DNA of 64,000 nucleotides, from the NCBI GenBank assembly GCA_030686995.1, contig CM060708.1, positions 182,655,115-182,719,114 of the forward strand, written 5' to 3'. Origin of the DNA: Artemisia argyi (taxonomy: Eukaryota; Streptophyta; Magnoliopsida; Asterales; Asteraceae). The position numbers and the translations under genes were made by a program. This document shows positions 22,340 through 34,330 of the stretch, piece by piece (within the stretch, counting starts at the first letter, position 1; every line of letters begins with the position of its first letter). The notes beneath the pieces are model-generated. The model had not been told where the DNA came from. It did no database searches and was given only the letters and a program-made list of their open reading frames with translations.

Positions 22340-22620
22340 AAGTAAAACTTGAAAATTTGCTGCTCTTATCATAGTTTTTAGCAAACTACCAGCTATCAAC
22401 GGATTTGATATGTCTTTACCATGAGTCGTTTGCTATGGAATAGTCAACTCTTAATCACATGGAGTATGGTGAGTTGATAACCATATAGTTTTTGGTAAAC
22501 TATCAACCATAAACGGATTTGATAAGTCTTTACCAGGAGCCGTTTGCTCTGGACTAGTTGATTCTTATGTGGATTAGACATGGTGAATCAATAACCATTT
22601 GTTGTGTGTCTATTATACAC
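22340..22620 (-). repeat. Hairpin repeat array of E4
   Basis: Two hairpins with arms ATGGT/ACCAT and 9-base loops (22466-22484 and 22581-22599) stand 115 bp apart. Between them a shared block reads AACGGATTTGATAAG, TCTTTACCAGGAGCCGTTTG and TGGACTAG. The same units occur in E2 (59980-60440) and E5 (43490-43920). Here the array lies between the two divergent promoters, not next to the polypurine tract. Confidence 0.75.
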
Positions 22621-22848
22621 ACCTTATAACTCCAATGACTCCAATAATATGGGTTGTATGCTGTAGACCAAAGTAACTTTCAACTTAACCCATAAAGATT
22701 AACCCAAAGTAACTTTTTAACCAAGTTACTATTCACAAAAATATCTTCCAAAATTCAACCCGATAATAACCAAATTTACTCCTCCAACCTACCAAAACAG
22801 GTAAGAGTAAATATTCTTCATTAATTAGAATTCGACCTCGACTTTGCT

Positions 22849-22856
22849 TATAAAAG
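22849..22856 (+). promoter_or_regulatory. TATA box of E4 antisense gene (aORF)
   Basis: TATAAAAG within CTTATAAAAGGGGG, 65-72 bp before the ATG at 22921. The leader contains AAACCCTAA. E2 has a TATA at the same distance before its aORF. Confidence 0.6.
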
Positions 22857-22920
22857 GGGGCTCAAAACTTTTATCTCTCATCAACAAACATCTTCAATAA
22901 CTTAAACCCTAAACATCATC

Positions 22921-23366
22921 ATGAGTTGGTTTCCTTTAATCTACATCTCATCTGATGACACATCTGATGAGGAAATCAGTTACTGCTCTGACTCTGAAGA
23001 ACTTTCAGATGGATGGAGTGGATATTTTCTACCAAGTGCTGCAACTGCTACATGAAGCCTAACAAGAAGATTTCAGCTGTTCCTGCTCCATCCCTAGAGT
23101 TTTATTCAAGCTCTTCATCTGATGATGATAATGATCCAACCTTTGATCTTTCCAAAGAGCTTCTAAAGGCCCTTACCACAGCATTGAAAACTGCCATAAA
23201 CAACATGAAGTGGTCTGCTGTTGAAAAGCCTACCCAAGCACCAAGGCCTCCCAAGCTTCTGAGACTTGCTTGTCCAAGGAAACAACTTTCTTTTGATGAC
23301 AAGAGAAAGAGGGCATCCAAGGGCAAGCATGATTATGATGGAAAAGGAAAGAAACCTATGGAGTAG
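22921..23366 (+). pseudogene. E4 aORF: small antisense gene, one frameshift
   Basis: This gene lies opposite to gag-pol between pol and ORF3. The first frame starts MSWFPLIYISSDDTSDEE at 22921; a one-base frameshift near 23054 leads into MKPNKKIS...SKGKHDYDGKGKKPME, ending at 23366. The N terminus is acidic and Ser/Asp-rich, with LIYISSDD resembling a SUMO-interacting motif. A helical middle (KALTTALKTAINNMKW) and a Lys/Arg-rich tail (LACPRKQLSFDDKRK) follow. It is about 60% identical by eye to the E2 aORF (55919-56368). It has a TATA box before and AATAAA 90 bp after, so it looks like a full transcription unit converging on pol. I do not recognise the family; no catalytic motif is visible. 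A nuclear, host-interacting role is inference only. Confidence 0.65.
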
Positions 23367-23455
23367 GTGTTAGGTTGTAGGTTTATGTCTTTTGTGATTT
23401 TCTGTGTTGGTGACAATGTTATCTTGAATGGTTGTGATGTACTTGCTATTATATC

Positions 23456-23461
23456 AATAAA
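23456..23461 (+). terminator. Polyadenylation signal of E4 aORF
   Basis: AATAAA 90 bp after the aORF stop and before the end of pol on the other strand. E2 has AATAAA 73 bp after its aORF. Confidence 0.45.
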
Positions 23462-23636
23462 AGTACTCTTTTTCTTTCTGCTTTTATCACCAATCTTTCC
23501 ACTGTTGTATGATTATTTCCACTGTGCTTTTGATAACTCTGCATACAAGTTAGTAGAAAACCATACATACATATACAAACAATACTAGTACCTAAAAACT
23601 ATCCTGCAACACTGAAAAGTATTAGACATCAATTAG

Positions 23637-26600
23637 TTATGGATTTAGCATTCCAATACCTGTTACCAAGTATTGAAATCTACCCACATCAAGCCCTTTT
23701 GTTAATAAATCAGCATAATTGTCATCAGTATGAATTTTAACAACATTAATAAGCTTTTTCTCAAAACAATCTCTAATAAAATGATGTTTAATTTCAATAT
23801 GTTTAGTTTTAGTGTGTTGCACAGGATTTTTAATAATGCATATGGTACTACTATTGTCTATATAGATAATGGTGTTCATGAAATTGTACCCATAATCCAA
23901 TAATTGATTCTGAAGCAAAAGGATCTGAGCACAACAACTAGCAGCTGCAACATATTCTGCTTCAGTGGTTGAAGTAGCAACCATAGTTTGCTTCTTGCAC
24001 TGCCATGACACCAATCTACATCCAAGAAATTGACATCCTCCAGTAGTTGATCTTCTATCCAAACTTGCACCAGCATAGTCACTATCTGAGTATGTGATCA
24101 ATTCCATAGGGGATTCTCTTGGATACCATAATCCTAGATTAGGATAAGTCTTCAAGTATCTAAAAATCTTTTCCACTGCTGTCATATGTGATGTCTTAGG
24201 AGTCACTTGAAATATTGCACAAGCACATACAACAAACATAATGTCTGGCCTTGATGAAGTAAGATACATCAGAGAACCAATCATAGATCTGTAAGTGTGC
24301 ACATCAACATTAGCACCACTAGCATTCTTCAACAATAGATGAGTGGTTTTGTCAGCAGGGGTATTTGAAGATTTTGCATCAGTAAACTTGAACTTCTTAA
24401 TAATCTCAGTCACATATTTGTATTGACTGATAAAGATGCCTTCTTTACTCTGTTGTACTTGCAGCCCCAAAAAGAATGTAAGTTCTCCCATAGAACTCAT
24501 TTGAAATTCATCTTTCATCAGCTTCTCAAACTCTTTGCACATCTCTTGTTTAGTAGACCCAAAGATAATATCATCAACATATACTTGCACAAGTAGAATA
24601 TCACCCTTGTCTTTCTTGATGAATAAAGTTTGATCAATCTTGCCTCTATGAAACCCATTATTCAATAAATAAGTAGCTAAGGTTTCATACCACTTCCTTG
24701 GAGCCTGATGTAAGCCATAAAGAGCCTTAACCACTTTATACACTTTATTTGGGTGTTGAGGATTTTCAAAGCCTGGAGGTTGAGAGACATATACCTCCTC
24801 ATCAATAGTACCATATAGGAAGGCACTCTTAACATCCATTTGATATACTGTAAAGCCCATAAATGATGCATAGGCTAAAAACAATCTAATAGCCTCAATC
24901 CTTGCAACAGGAGCAAAAACTTCTTCATAATCAATACCCTCCTCTTGAGTGTATCCTTGAGCAACCAATCTAGCTTTGTTCGTTATTACAATACCTCTTT
25001 CATCTTTCTTGTTTCTGAAAACCCATTTAGTACCAATGACCTTCATACCATCAGGCAAGTCACAAAGAACCCAAACCTTTTGAAGTTTAAACTGCAGCAA
25101 CTCCTCTTGCATTGCTTCAACCCAGCTATATTCTTCTAGAGCCATATAAACATTCTTAGGCTCCACTTGTGAGAGAAAACAGAAAAACAAACACTCATTC
25201 TTCCTTTTATGCTTCTTGGACTCATACACTTCACTAATGAACCCATGAATATCATCTTTCTTTGTCTGTCTTTTAGTCTTCACACCTGATTGAAGTTCAC
25301 CAATAACATTATCAAGTGGATGCACTTTGTGAATTGAAGTCTGTGATGTGCTAGGAATATCATATGTTGTAGGCATGTTTGAAATCTCTACATCATCACT
25401 TGGTGATTCCTGAGAAGTATGTTCCACATTTGGGTTGTCAGTGGAAACTTCTGGTGTAGCAGTGGGAATTGAGTTACCACTGCTAGTAGGAATTTCTTTA
25501 TTCAATTCATCAAAATTCACACCATCTGCATCACTTGTTTTTTCAGAATTATCAACAAAGTCCCAAAGTGGCATAAAAATTTGATCTTCATCATCTTTAC
25601 AAGCTTCATCTTCATCAATGAATTCTTCTGAATCTTCAACATCTTTGTCTCCAGTGCTTGAAGTGAGAGGTACATAATTCATTGTATTGGATAATGTTTC
25701 AAGATCAAATAGCCAATCTAGTCCTGAACCTGTCATGTTAGCTTTATTTTCAAGAAACTCAACATGCAGATTCTCTTCAATCTTCTTTGTTCTTAAGTTA
25801 TAGACTCTAAAAGCATTGCTAACCATGGAGTATCCAACAAAGAAGCCTTCATCAGACTTTTCTTCAAATTTACCCAGATGATCAATGATATTGAGAATAG
25901 TAACATGACACCCAAATGGCCTCATAAACTCCAAAGTAGGAGGTCTTCCTCTGAATAACTCATAAGGTGTCTTGTTCTTTGTTTTGACCACTAAAACCCT
26001 GTTCTGAATGTAACAAGCAGTGTTAACTACTTCAGCCCAAAAAGTCACTGGAAGCTTGGAATCAGCTAACATGGTTCTAGCAGCCTCAATTAGTGTTCTG
26101 TTTCTTCTTTCTGCAACTCCATTTTGTTGAGGAGTTCTTGCAACACTAAATTTTCTTTTAATACCTTTGTCTCTGCAAAAATCATCCATAACTTTATTCT
26201 TGAACTCTGTCCCATTGTCACACCTGATGATCTTGATTTTCTTTTCAAATTGATTTTCAACTTCAATGATGAATGTCTTAAGGATGCCAGTGGTTTCATC
26301 CTTGGTTCTTAAAAAGAAAACCCATGTAAATCTACTAAAATCATCAGTCACAACAAGACAATACATCTTCAAATTGATGCTGCTCACAGAAGTAGGACCA
26401 AACAAGTCCATATGCAGCATAAAGAGTGCATGATCAATAGAATTGAATGCTTTGGTCTTGCATGAAGCTCTGTGTTGCTTTCCTTTGAGACAGGCAACAC
26501 AAGTTTGGTCATTTTCAAATATTTTCTCTGGTAGACCTCTGACAAGTCCATCTTTCGCAATCTTGTTGATGGTCTTGAAGTTGACATGACCAAGTCTTCT

Positions 26601-27032
26601 ATGCCAAAGCATTGATTCATCCAAAGTGGCTTTAGCAAGTAAGCAAGTAACATCATTATTAGCCACTATGTTCTTCATGTCAATGCTATACAGATTACCT
26701 TTTCTAGGGATTTTAAGCAAAATGTCACTTTCATCAGGAAGCTTATAATCCTTAGATAAGATATAGCATTCATCTTCTGTGAATAGAACTCTATGCTTCT
26801 TGTCACACATCTGTGACACACTAAAGAGGTTGTACTTGAGCTCTTTCACATATTGCACATCTTCAAAGTCAATGTTTCCAGCCTTGATTGTTCCTTTGCC
26901 AGAAACTTTGCCACCAATTCCTCCTTCAAAGCTGACAAATTGTCCATCATAAGGTTGAAAATCTGAAAGATAGGACTTATTGCCAGTCATGTGCCTGGAA
27001 CATCCACTGTCTGAGTATCTGATTGACTCCAA
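23637..27032 (-). CDS. pol: E4 pol: protease, integrase, reverse transcriptase, RNase H
   Basis: An open Copia-type polyprotein of 1,131 residues as it stands. The protease site DSGCS is at residues 8-12. Integrase has its HHCC finger at about 144-181 and D207, D272 and E308 of the catalytic triad ([22 protein letters not shown]). A 200-residue acidic linker follows. Reverse transcriptase spans about 636-880 with YVDDIIFGS at 818-826, and RNase H about 983-1110 with DSDYAG, TEAEY and the closing LTKGLD. The order protease-integrase-RT-RNase H defines Copia. E5 cuts the gene at 27020, just before DSGCS, so the first residues of the listed frame come from E5 sequence and the true link to the gag end is lost. 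No other break is seen. It copies element RNA in the particle and integrates the cDNA in the nucleus. Confidence 0.95.
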   Translation of the reverse strand: MESIRYSDSGCSRHMTGNKSYLSDFQPYDGQFVSFEGGIGGKVSGKGTIKAGNIDFEDVQYVKELKYNLFSVSQMCDKKHRVLFTEDECYILSKDYKLPDESDILLKIPRKGNLYSIDMKNIVANNDVTCLLAKATLDESMLWHRRLGHVNFKTINKIAKDGLVRGLPEKIFENDQTCVACLKGKQHRASCKTKAFNSIDHALFMLHMDLFGPTSVSSINLKMYCLVVTDDFSRFTWVFFLRTKDETTGILKTFIIEVENQFEKKIKIIRCDNGTEFKNKVMDDFCRDKGIKRKFSVARTPQQNGVAERRNRTLIEAARTMLADSKLPVTFWAEVVNTACYIQNRVLVVKTKNKTPYELFRGRPPTLEFMRPFGCHVTILNIIDHLGKFEEKSDEGFFVGYSMVSNAFRVYNLRTKKIEENLHVEFLENKANMTGSGLDWLFDLETLSNTMNYVPLTSSTGDKDVEDSEEFIDEDEACKDDEDQIFMPLWDFVDNSEKTSDADGVNFDELNKEIPTSSGNSIPTATPEVSTDNPNVEHTSQESPSDDVEISNMPTTYDIPSTSQTSIHKVHPLDNVIGELQSGVKTKRQTKKDDIHGFISEVYESKKHKRKNECLFFCFLSQVEPKNVYMALEEYSWVEAMQEELLQFKLQKVWVLCDLPDGMKVIGTKWVFRNKKDERGIVITNKARLVAQGYTQEEGIDYEEVFAPVARIEAIRLFLAYASFMGFTVYQMDVKSAFLYGTIDEEVYVSQPPGFENPQHPNKVYKVVKALYGLHQAPRKWYETLATYLLNNGFHRGKIDQTLFIKKDKGDILLVQVYVDDIIFGSTKQEMCKEFEKLMKDEFQMSSMGELTFFLGLQVQQSKEGIFISQYKYVTEIIKKFKFTDAKSSNTPADKTTHLLLKNASGANVDVHTYRSMIGSLMYLTSSRPDIMFVVCACAIFQVTPKTSHMTAVEKIFRYLKTYPNLGLWYPRESPMELITYSDSDYAGASLDRRSTTGGCQFLGCRLVSWQCKKQTMVATSTTEAEYVAAASCCAQILLLQNQLLDYGYNFMNTIIYIDNSSTICIIKNPVQHTKTKHIEIKHHFIRDCFEKKLINVVKIHTDDNYADLLTKGLDVGRFQYLVTGIGMLNP

Positions 27033-29349
27033 ACGGTCAACCTAATTAACCAGGGAATGGTCAACAGGGTCAAACTGCCTAGAGTCAATGCTCCGCGGAA
27101 ATATAGTGTTTCCCCGGGTCGTTATGTCCCGACGAGGTGTGGATGGTTATCAAAACGGGTTTGTGATCGGGTGAATTTGGACAGGAAAAGGGTTTTAAAG
27201 GTTTTGAGTGATTACGCTACGGAAATATAAGTGAGAACGATTAAACACACTATATTAACAATGACGTGAAACCTAATTAACTTTAAAACGTAATCTAAAA
27301 ACTTGAAATCAGAAATTGCTTATACATAAGCAGAAAAAATAAGCCAAACGGCTTAAATAGAAGCTATCAATTTATTTATGTTTTTTTTTGGTTTTTCTTA
27401 ATTTAACAAACTACTTAACCTAAATTTAAAATGTAAAAGTTATTTAAATAAAACGCGATTTAAAATTAAAATAAACGCGAGTGCGCGAAATAAAAAGTGA
27501 AATTTGAGCTACGCTAACCCTACGGACATGAAAATTATATTTTTATGATCCTAATAATCAAAGAAAATTTAAAAAAAAAAGAAAATTATTTTTTTAACTT
27601 TTTATTTAATTGTTATTAATTAAAAACTATTTAAATACTAATAAAGCTAATTTAAATTATAATAAATACTATATGAACAGTGAAAATTATAAAACTTTTT
27701 ATAAAAATACTTTATACTAAAACAAAGCTGGGAAAAATAAGAAAGCACCAAAATTGCTTATAAATAAGCTGGAAATAAGATGATGAGCTTATTAAGCTAA
27801 AAGGAACATGCATCACTATATAAATAAAAAGGAAAACAAGAAACACTAACATACACTTGGCCCAGATGGTGCATGTGCTTGGTCTGAGTGTTGACCAGTC
27901 AACACTAGAGGTCCAAGGTTCGACCCTGGCTTATGTCCATTTTTTGCAAAACATTTATTTATTTTGGTTTTTCTTTTTGTAAACTACTTAAAAACAGATT
28001 TTAACCAAAATTTGAAAAGCATTTATTTCTGAAAAGCAAAAATCAAGCTTATGCAAGCTTCTTAGACTCTCACAGTAGTGAGGTTTGATGCCAAAGTGCA
28101 ATTTTGGAGCTAAGTGGCTAGCCAAAGAATCTCATAAGCACAACACAATGGAAATCCACATAAACACAATCACATGCAATCTCAACAAGCTTACAACAAC
28201 AACTAGATAAGCTAGATCATAGGTTAAAGCCAAATCAAACAAGCTCAGCTTATTCTAAGAACAACAACAGCAGCAGTGGTCTGAGACTGGTTTTGAGGGC
28301 AATTTTAAGTGAGCTAGAAAGAAAATGGGGCCAAACCACTTATGGATGTAACAAGCCCACCTAGCAGGCTACACAAAACACCAAACCTCAGGACCTGAGC
28401 TTAATTAACCAACAAATACTGGTCAAAAGAAAACTTGGTCACAAAACAGAAGCTGGGTGCAGGGGAGATAACTCCCCCTACAGGTGTGTTTAAGCAGTGA
28501 TGGGACCCACAGAAAAATTACTAAAAATGTAATGAGCTTGGGATTCAAAAGTTGAGGTGGGATACTATGACATGTAAAGAGCACAAGTTCAGAATCCAAG
28601 TAAACAAATCTAAACAATTCTTGTAAGTTTTGAGATTTCTGCCTAAGGAAAAAGTTTTGACTTTTGACTAGAACATGAGAATTGACTTTTTTGAACTTTG
28701 ATTTGCATCTAATGACTGAAAAAGTTACACTAAGCTATAATAAACCTAAATTTGACAAACCTAACAATATTTAAAACTGAAATGGTGGTTATGCTAACTT
28801 AAATTCCAACATGAACTCATAGGATTATATTAAACATGAAATTGACTATTAACACTATGCACTACTAATTTTATGGTTTCATTTACCTAACACAACCTAA
28901 GTAGACATATTACAAGTAGAAACAATAACACTAAACTTCTTGAGCCTATCTGAGACAACAAATCCAAACACCCTATTATGATTATGATTTCACTACAAAC
29001 CTAGTATCTAGGTGACAATAACCCACAAATTACTTCAAACTCAGTCACATATCATTGGAATAGGTCAAACAACCTCTAACAGTCCACTATAACACTCACA
29101 AATATAAAGTTCATGAATTAAAGGAATCAAGCAGTGGACAACTCAGTTATACAGAATACTTATCAAAATGATCAAATAGGTTCACAATATTACAAACAAC
29201 TAAATCATGATCAAATAACTGAACTCATAAAAAGCAAATTATATCAGACCTACACTAATTGAGCATGAAATTTAGAACTAAAAATTAGAATGAGGTCTTA
29301 CCTGTCATAGGGAGTATGCACCACCCAAAGCCTATTTTTAGATAGACTT
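27020..29349 (-). repeat. E5 3' LTR, first part
   Basis: It matches 47073 to about 49420 of the right LTR closely. It contains a Pol III-like A/B-box unit at 27858-27945 and is otherwise AT-rich with no supported gene. E6 interrupts it after ACTTA at 29346-29350. Confidence 0.9.
27858..27945 (+). other. tRNA-like Pol III A/B-box unit in E5 LTR
   Basis: TGGCCCAGATGG at 27858-27869 fits the A box and GGTTCGACCC at 27917-27926 fits the B box of Pol III promoters. A perfect 8-bp hairpin GTGTTGAC-CA-GTCAACAC lies between them and a T6 run at 27940-27945 could end transcription. It resembles the head of a tRNA-derived plant SINE. No cloverleaf or clear target duplication was found. Confidence 0.5.
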
Positions 29350-30199
29350 ATGTAACACCCCCATTTTCAGATTTCGCAGCGGAATACAAGTTTGGGGTAT
29401 TACTTCATGGATCACAGTCATGAATACAGAAAATGACTCAAAAAGAGACGTTTTAATTAAACATAGTTATCATTCATTTATTTAATATCAGAGTTTTATA
29501 CAATAGAGGTCCCAGCGGGAGTACTGAAATACATAGGAAAGTTTTATTCTTTGAATGATAACAAAATGGACACCCTTTTTATATAAGAAAGCCCATTGCC
29601 ACTCCATGCCAAGTTTTGCTTCAATTACCTGAGATAAAACATGCTAAAAAGTCAACATAATGTTGAGTGAATCCACAGCGTTTATAGTTTAGTATTGGTT
29701 TGAACACAAGTCAAATAGTTGTAGAACGTAGTGTATTGCCTGAAGCCTCATGACACACAAACCTTAACAGTTTGGACATTATAGTAATTTGCTAAAACGT
29801 AATGGTGCCCTCGAATAGGAGTTTGCTAATTTCCCGTTTAGTTCTCAAATAAAGTGCATTTTGCCACCTATCCGGCGACACAAATGGGGCGTCAACTGCC
29901 AATAGATCTATTCACTATATTCGCGTTCACTCGCAAGTGATTAATGGGTCATGATATGAGGGACTTTCAGCAGCATAAACGTTAAACTTAGGCAATACAA
30001 AATCAGGATAGCATACAGAAAATACTTGTGTTCGGTTTGTAGCATGTATCTCCCCACAAGTTTGAAAACTATATAAAAATAATGGGACTGTGAACTCACC
30101 TTGATGATTAAGTAGTCTGATAGAAAATAATTTAATACAGTTGATAAACGTCTCCGATAAGTAACCTGAGTTGATATATCAATTTAGTATTCATATTCA

Positions 30200-30301
<102 letters not shown>

Positions 30302-30404
30302 ATAGTGTTATTTACAAAATTTTATCAAGATTTAATAATAACTAATTTTAAATAATTTACAATTTATAAATTTTATTTACTTTTTAGTAAATATATAATT
30401 TTCA

Positions 30405-30625
30405 CTTTTTACCCTTGTATTTATAAGTATTTATAGTTTACACCTTCAACTTTCATAAATTTACAGTTTCTACCCTGAAGTTTCATATATTTACAACTTA
30501 CACCCTAAAGTTTTATAAAATTACATTTTATACCCTGAAGTTTGGTTAAATGACAGTTTATACCCTCAACTATAGTGAAATGACGGTTTCTACCCTATAC
30601 TTTCAAATATGTCATTTTCTACCCT
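30405..30625. repeat. Imperfect tandem repeat in E6 LTR
   Basis: Roughly 35-38 bp units built on TTTACA, TTTATACCCT and GAAGTTT are repeated about six times. The other LTR has the same array at about 39735-39955, so it predates this insertion. Confidence 0.75.
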
Positions 30626-32472
30626 TAATCTCAAGTTTATTTTATTTTAAGTCCAACATATAAAAATAGTTTTAGTTTTGACAATATATACCCCTCATGC
30701 ATAAATATATTATACCCGATGTCCTTATAAAAACGCGTTTTTGGCCACGGAACTAATCCAACTTCTTACATCTTATTTATTTAAGTTTAAAATAAGTTTA
30801 TCTATGATTTTCATCAACTTATTAACTTATATGTTCAAAATAAACAAAGACAAAGTTTATAAAACAGATATTTGGACCAAAAGTACGCCTAGATATAAAC
30901 AAGGCATGAAGAGGTTTATACTACGTTATGGTTCCTTTTAGTAGTCTACTAGGAGGTCTTTCTATAGGTTCAAACTAGAAGTCCTATCGCTTTATGGTTT
31001 GCTCACAATCAATCGCTAAAGTAGGGGGGTCGAGTATAGTTTTCATGAAATAATCTAAGTGTAAATATTTGTTTTTCAGGTTTGCGACACCTGCTTTGGC
31101 ACTAAATAAAAGCGAGGCAACGCAAACTTTTTACTTCGTTCTTGTTCCTTATGAATCTATGCTAGGAGGTCATCACTTAGATACTAGGTTCGAATTTTTA
31201 GGTGCTCGTTTGCTAGGTGAAACATAGGCTCGAAGTTGGTACCCTTTTTACACTACACGACCCAACACAGTTCCTGAAACAGATTACTACTTGGTTTTCA
31301 GGCTCGTATACTATCTTAAATTGTATTCTTAAGTGTCCTTACATGTTTCAATCAATCCTACTATTAGTATTTGATGTCCATGAGCCTATATACAAGTCGA
31401 TCATGATTTATTTTTAAGGTTGTTTGGTTGGTCCGACTAGGAAGAAAAAGGAATGGGTCAAATGATTTTTACTTCTTAAATCTTACTAGTACAATATCAT
31501 GTAAACCTTGAACACTAGAAATACACAAAAGAGTTAAGAAAAAGGATTGAGGAACTTACTTGCTTATATGGTTCGACTTAGTAAGCTTCTTGGACAAATG
31601 ATCCTTGAAATGAAACTACTCACTCTCCTCTTTATTACTTTTACTTTACCCCTCTTATAAACCTTTAGTTACTATATAAGATTGAGCTTTTGAGTGTGCA
31701 TGATTATCTAGTAGGCATGTCAAGTAACTTTGTGTTTATACTTAAGATAAATAGATCGTATATGTATATATATATGGATGAGATAAAAGGTTCTAGATTA
31801 AGCTAGGTCATTATGTTAAGAGTAGAAGAAACATAGTGATGTGTGCTAATTCCCTTGGCTGCCATTTGTGTGAATCGTGTAAGAGTTTTGAAAGTGTAGG
31901 ATGTGGTAACTTTCCTAGCCAATTATACTACCTACTATATTTGACCTTGGTAAAAATGCATATGTGTATAAGTAAAAGCTAGAAATTTTATTTGTGGTTA
32001 GGAGTAAAACAAGTAAACATTTAAGGATTTCCTAGTTACTAAACAACTCCAATCGAACCACATTTTACAATGGACCGAACCATGCTTAAAGTGTGATAAC
32101 TAGAGCTTAAGAGATAGTACTTAGAGTTTAAGTGATGTATACTATTTAGTGTAGGTATTTTAAGATAGCTTAAGGTTTAGTGATCCATTTAAGAGATTTT
32201 AGATAAAGTTTAAAGAGTAGTATACTTATACTAGGATTTATATATATATACAAGTTTATTTACGTTTTAAATAAATTTAGTTTTAAAGAATATACACTTG
32301 TATATTAATTTAAATAGTTATATTGTATATTTTGAAAGTATTTTACGTAAAAGTTTTAGGTTCTAAATATGTATATTATAGTGGTTTAGAATTTAGAGAA
32401 AATTCTAAATAGTCGGGAAACGTATGTTAATAAATTAACGTAAAACGACAAATGTGATATCTTGATATGGTA

Positions 32473-32474
<2 letters not shown>

Positions 32475-32541
<67 letters not shown>
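32475..32541. repeat. (TA)n microsatellite in E6 3' LTR
   Basis: About 33 TA units; the partner LTR has a shorter run at 41811-41857. Confidence 0.95.
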
Positions 32542-32545
<4 letters not shown>

Positions 32546-32752
32546 CTTATGTATAATAAAGTAAATTTGTGTCGGTTACATAGGAGCAAGTTTATCAAGG
32601 TTGTGAGTGAAGTCCCATTAAGTAGTAGTTATGAGAAAAAAAAAATATATGCATGGAAAAAGGATAAAGATTTATGAAATGATTTTCTTACAAAGTGAAA
32701 TTTTACCAGTGGTTACAGTATCCCCCGGTTGAAGGGAATCTCATCCCGAGAT

Positions 32753-34330
32753 TCAGTTTAGGTTGGGAGGTAAGTTGGTAAAAAGATGCGGGTATGCTGC
32801 TCGAATTTTATCTTCTCTTTCCCAAGTATATTCTGGTCCTCTCTTGGAGTTCCATCTCACCTTAACGATGGGAATACGGCTTCTTTTCATCTGCTTGACC
32901 TCTCTATCCATAATCTCTACAGGTTCTTCCACAAAATTGAGTTTGTCATTGAGATGTAACTCTTTCATGGGAATTACAAGAGATTCATCCGATAGACACT
33001 TTTTCAAGTTAGAAACATGAAAAGTAGGATGTATGTTACTGAGTTCTATCGGAAGTTCTAGTTTATAAGCTATGGGTCCTACTCTCTCCAGAATCTTGAA
33101 CGGTCCGATGTACCTAGGATTCAATTTCCCGCGTTTTCCAAATCTCACCATACCTTTCCAGGGCGACACTTTTAACATGACCCTATCACCCACTTCAAAT
33201 TCCATCGGCTTTCTTCTTACGTCAGCATAACTCTTTTGCCTATCTCGTGCGGCTTGCAAACGTTGACGAATTTGTACAATCTTATCAGTGGTTTCTTGAA
33301 TGATTTCCGGTCCAGTAAGTTGAACTTGAGCTTCTCCAACTTCAGCCCAACAGACTGGTGATCTACACTTCCGTCCATATAAGGCTTCAAATGGTGCAGC
33401 CTTGATGCTAGCATGGTAACTATTATTGTATGAGAATTCTGCCAAAGGCAAACGTTTATCCCATCCTTTACCAAAATCTATTACACACGCTCTAAGCATA
33501 TCCTCCAGTGTTTGGATTGTCCTTTCACTCTGTCCGTCCATTTGCGGATGATAAGCAGTACTCATATCCAACTGAGTACCCAAAGCTTTCTGTAATGTAT
33601 ACCAAAATCGAGAAGTAAAACGAGAATCTCGATCCGAGATGATAGAAATAGGTACTCCGTGTCGGGAGACTACTTCTTTCAGGTATAATCGTGCGAGAAT
33701 TTCTGTTTCATCTGTTTCTTTAATCAGCAAGAAGTGTGCCGATTTCGTAAGACGATCTACAATGACCCAAATAGTGTCATAACCACTTGATGTCCTTGGC
33801 AACTTGGTGATGAAATCCATAGTTATTCTTTCCCACTTCCATTCAGGTATCTCTGGTTGAGTTAATAAGCTAGACGGCTTTTGATGCTCTGCTTTAACTT
33901 GTGCACATGTCAAACATTTACTAACATACTCAGCTATGTCAGCCTTCATGTTTGGCCACCAGTAAAGCTTCTTGAGATCCTGGTACATCTTCTCGGAACC
34001 AGGGTGAATGGAATATTTTGACTTATGTGATTCATGCATAATCACATTCCTTATACCACCAAAATGTGGTAACCAACTTCTATTCTTTATGCAACGCATT
34101 CCGTCAGATCGAACTTCAAATTCTTTATCCATACCTCTCAAATTCTCGGCTTGAATGTTCTCCTCTTTCACTGCTTCCTTTTGTGCATTCAGGATTTGGG
34201 ATGGCAGATTTAAGTTAATAGTCATGACTAACGCCCTTACTCGTAATGGCTTAATCCGCTCCTTCCTGCTCAAAGCATCTGCTACTACATTTGCTTTTCC
34301 AGGATGGTACGACTTAACAATTCTAACCAT
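32753..34330 (-). pseudogene. pol: E6 pol, integrase with chromodomain-like tail
   Basis: The frame opens within [16 protein letters not shown], the standard end of RNase H. It then shows the integrase zinc finger ([31 protein letters not shown]), the core with [18 protein letters not shown] and a downstream Glu ([14 protein letters not shown]), a GPF/Y-type module ([19 protein letters not shown]) and a tail [20 protein letters not shown] like a chromodomain remnant. It ends normally at 32753. A small deletion just upstream puts it out of frame with RNase H, so it cannot be made as part of the polyprotein. Integrase would insert the cDNA, with the tail guiding it to heterochromatin in chromoviruses. 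Confidence 0.88.

Noticed and set aside
27858..27945. A true tRNA gene
   Set aside because: A and B boxes fit, but no cloverleaf can be drawn; a SINE-like or LTR-borne unit is more likely.
30741..31417. Short open frames repeated in both E6 LTRs (30741-30941, 31217-31417 and 40071-40747)
   Set aside because: They are shared only because the LTRs are near identical; no domain, promoter or codon pattern supports them.
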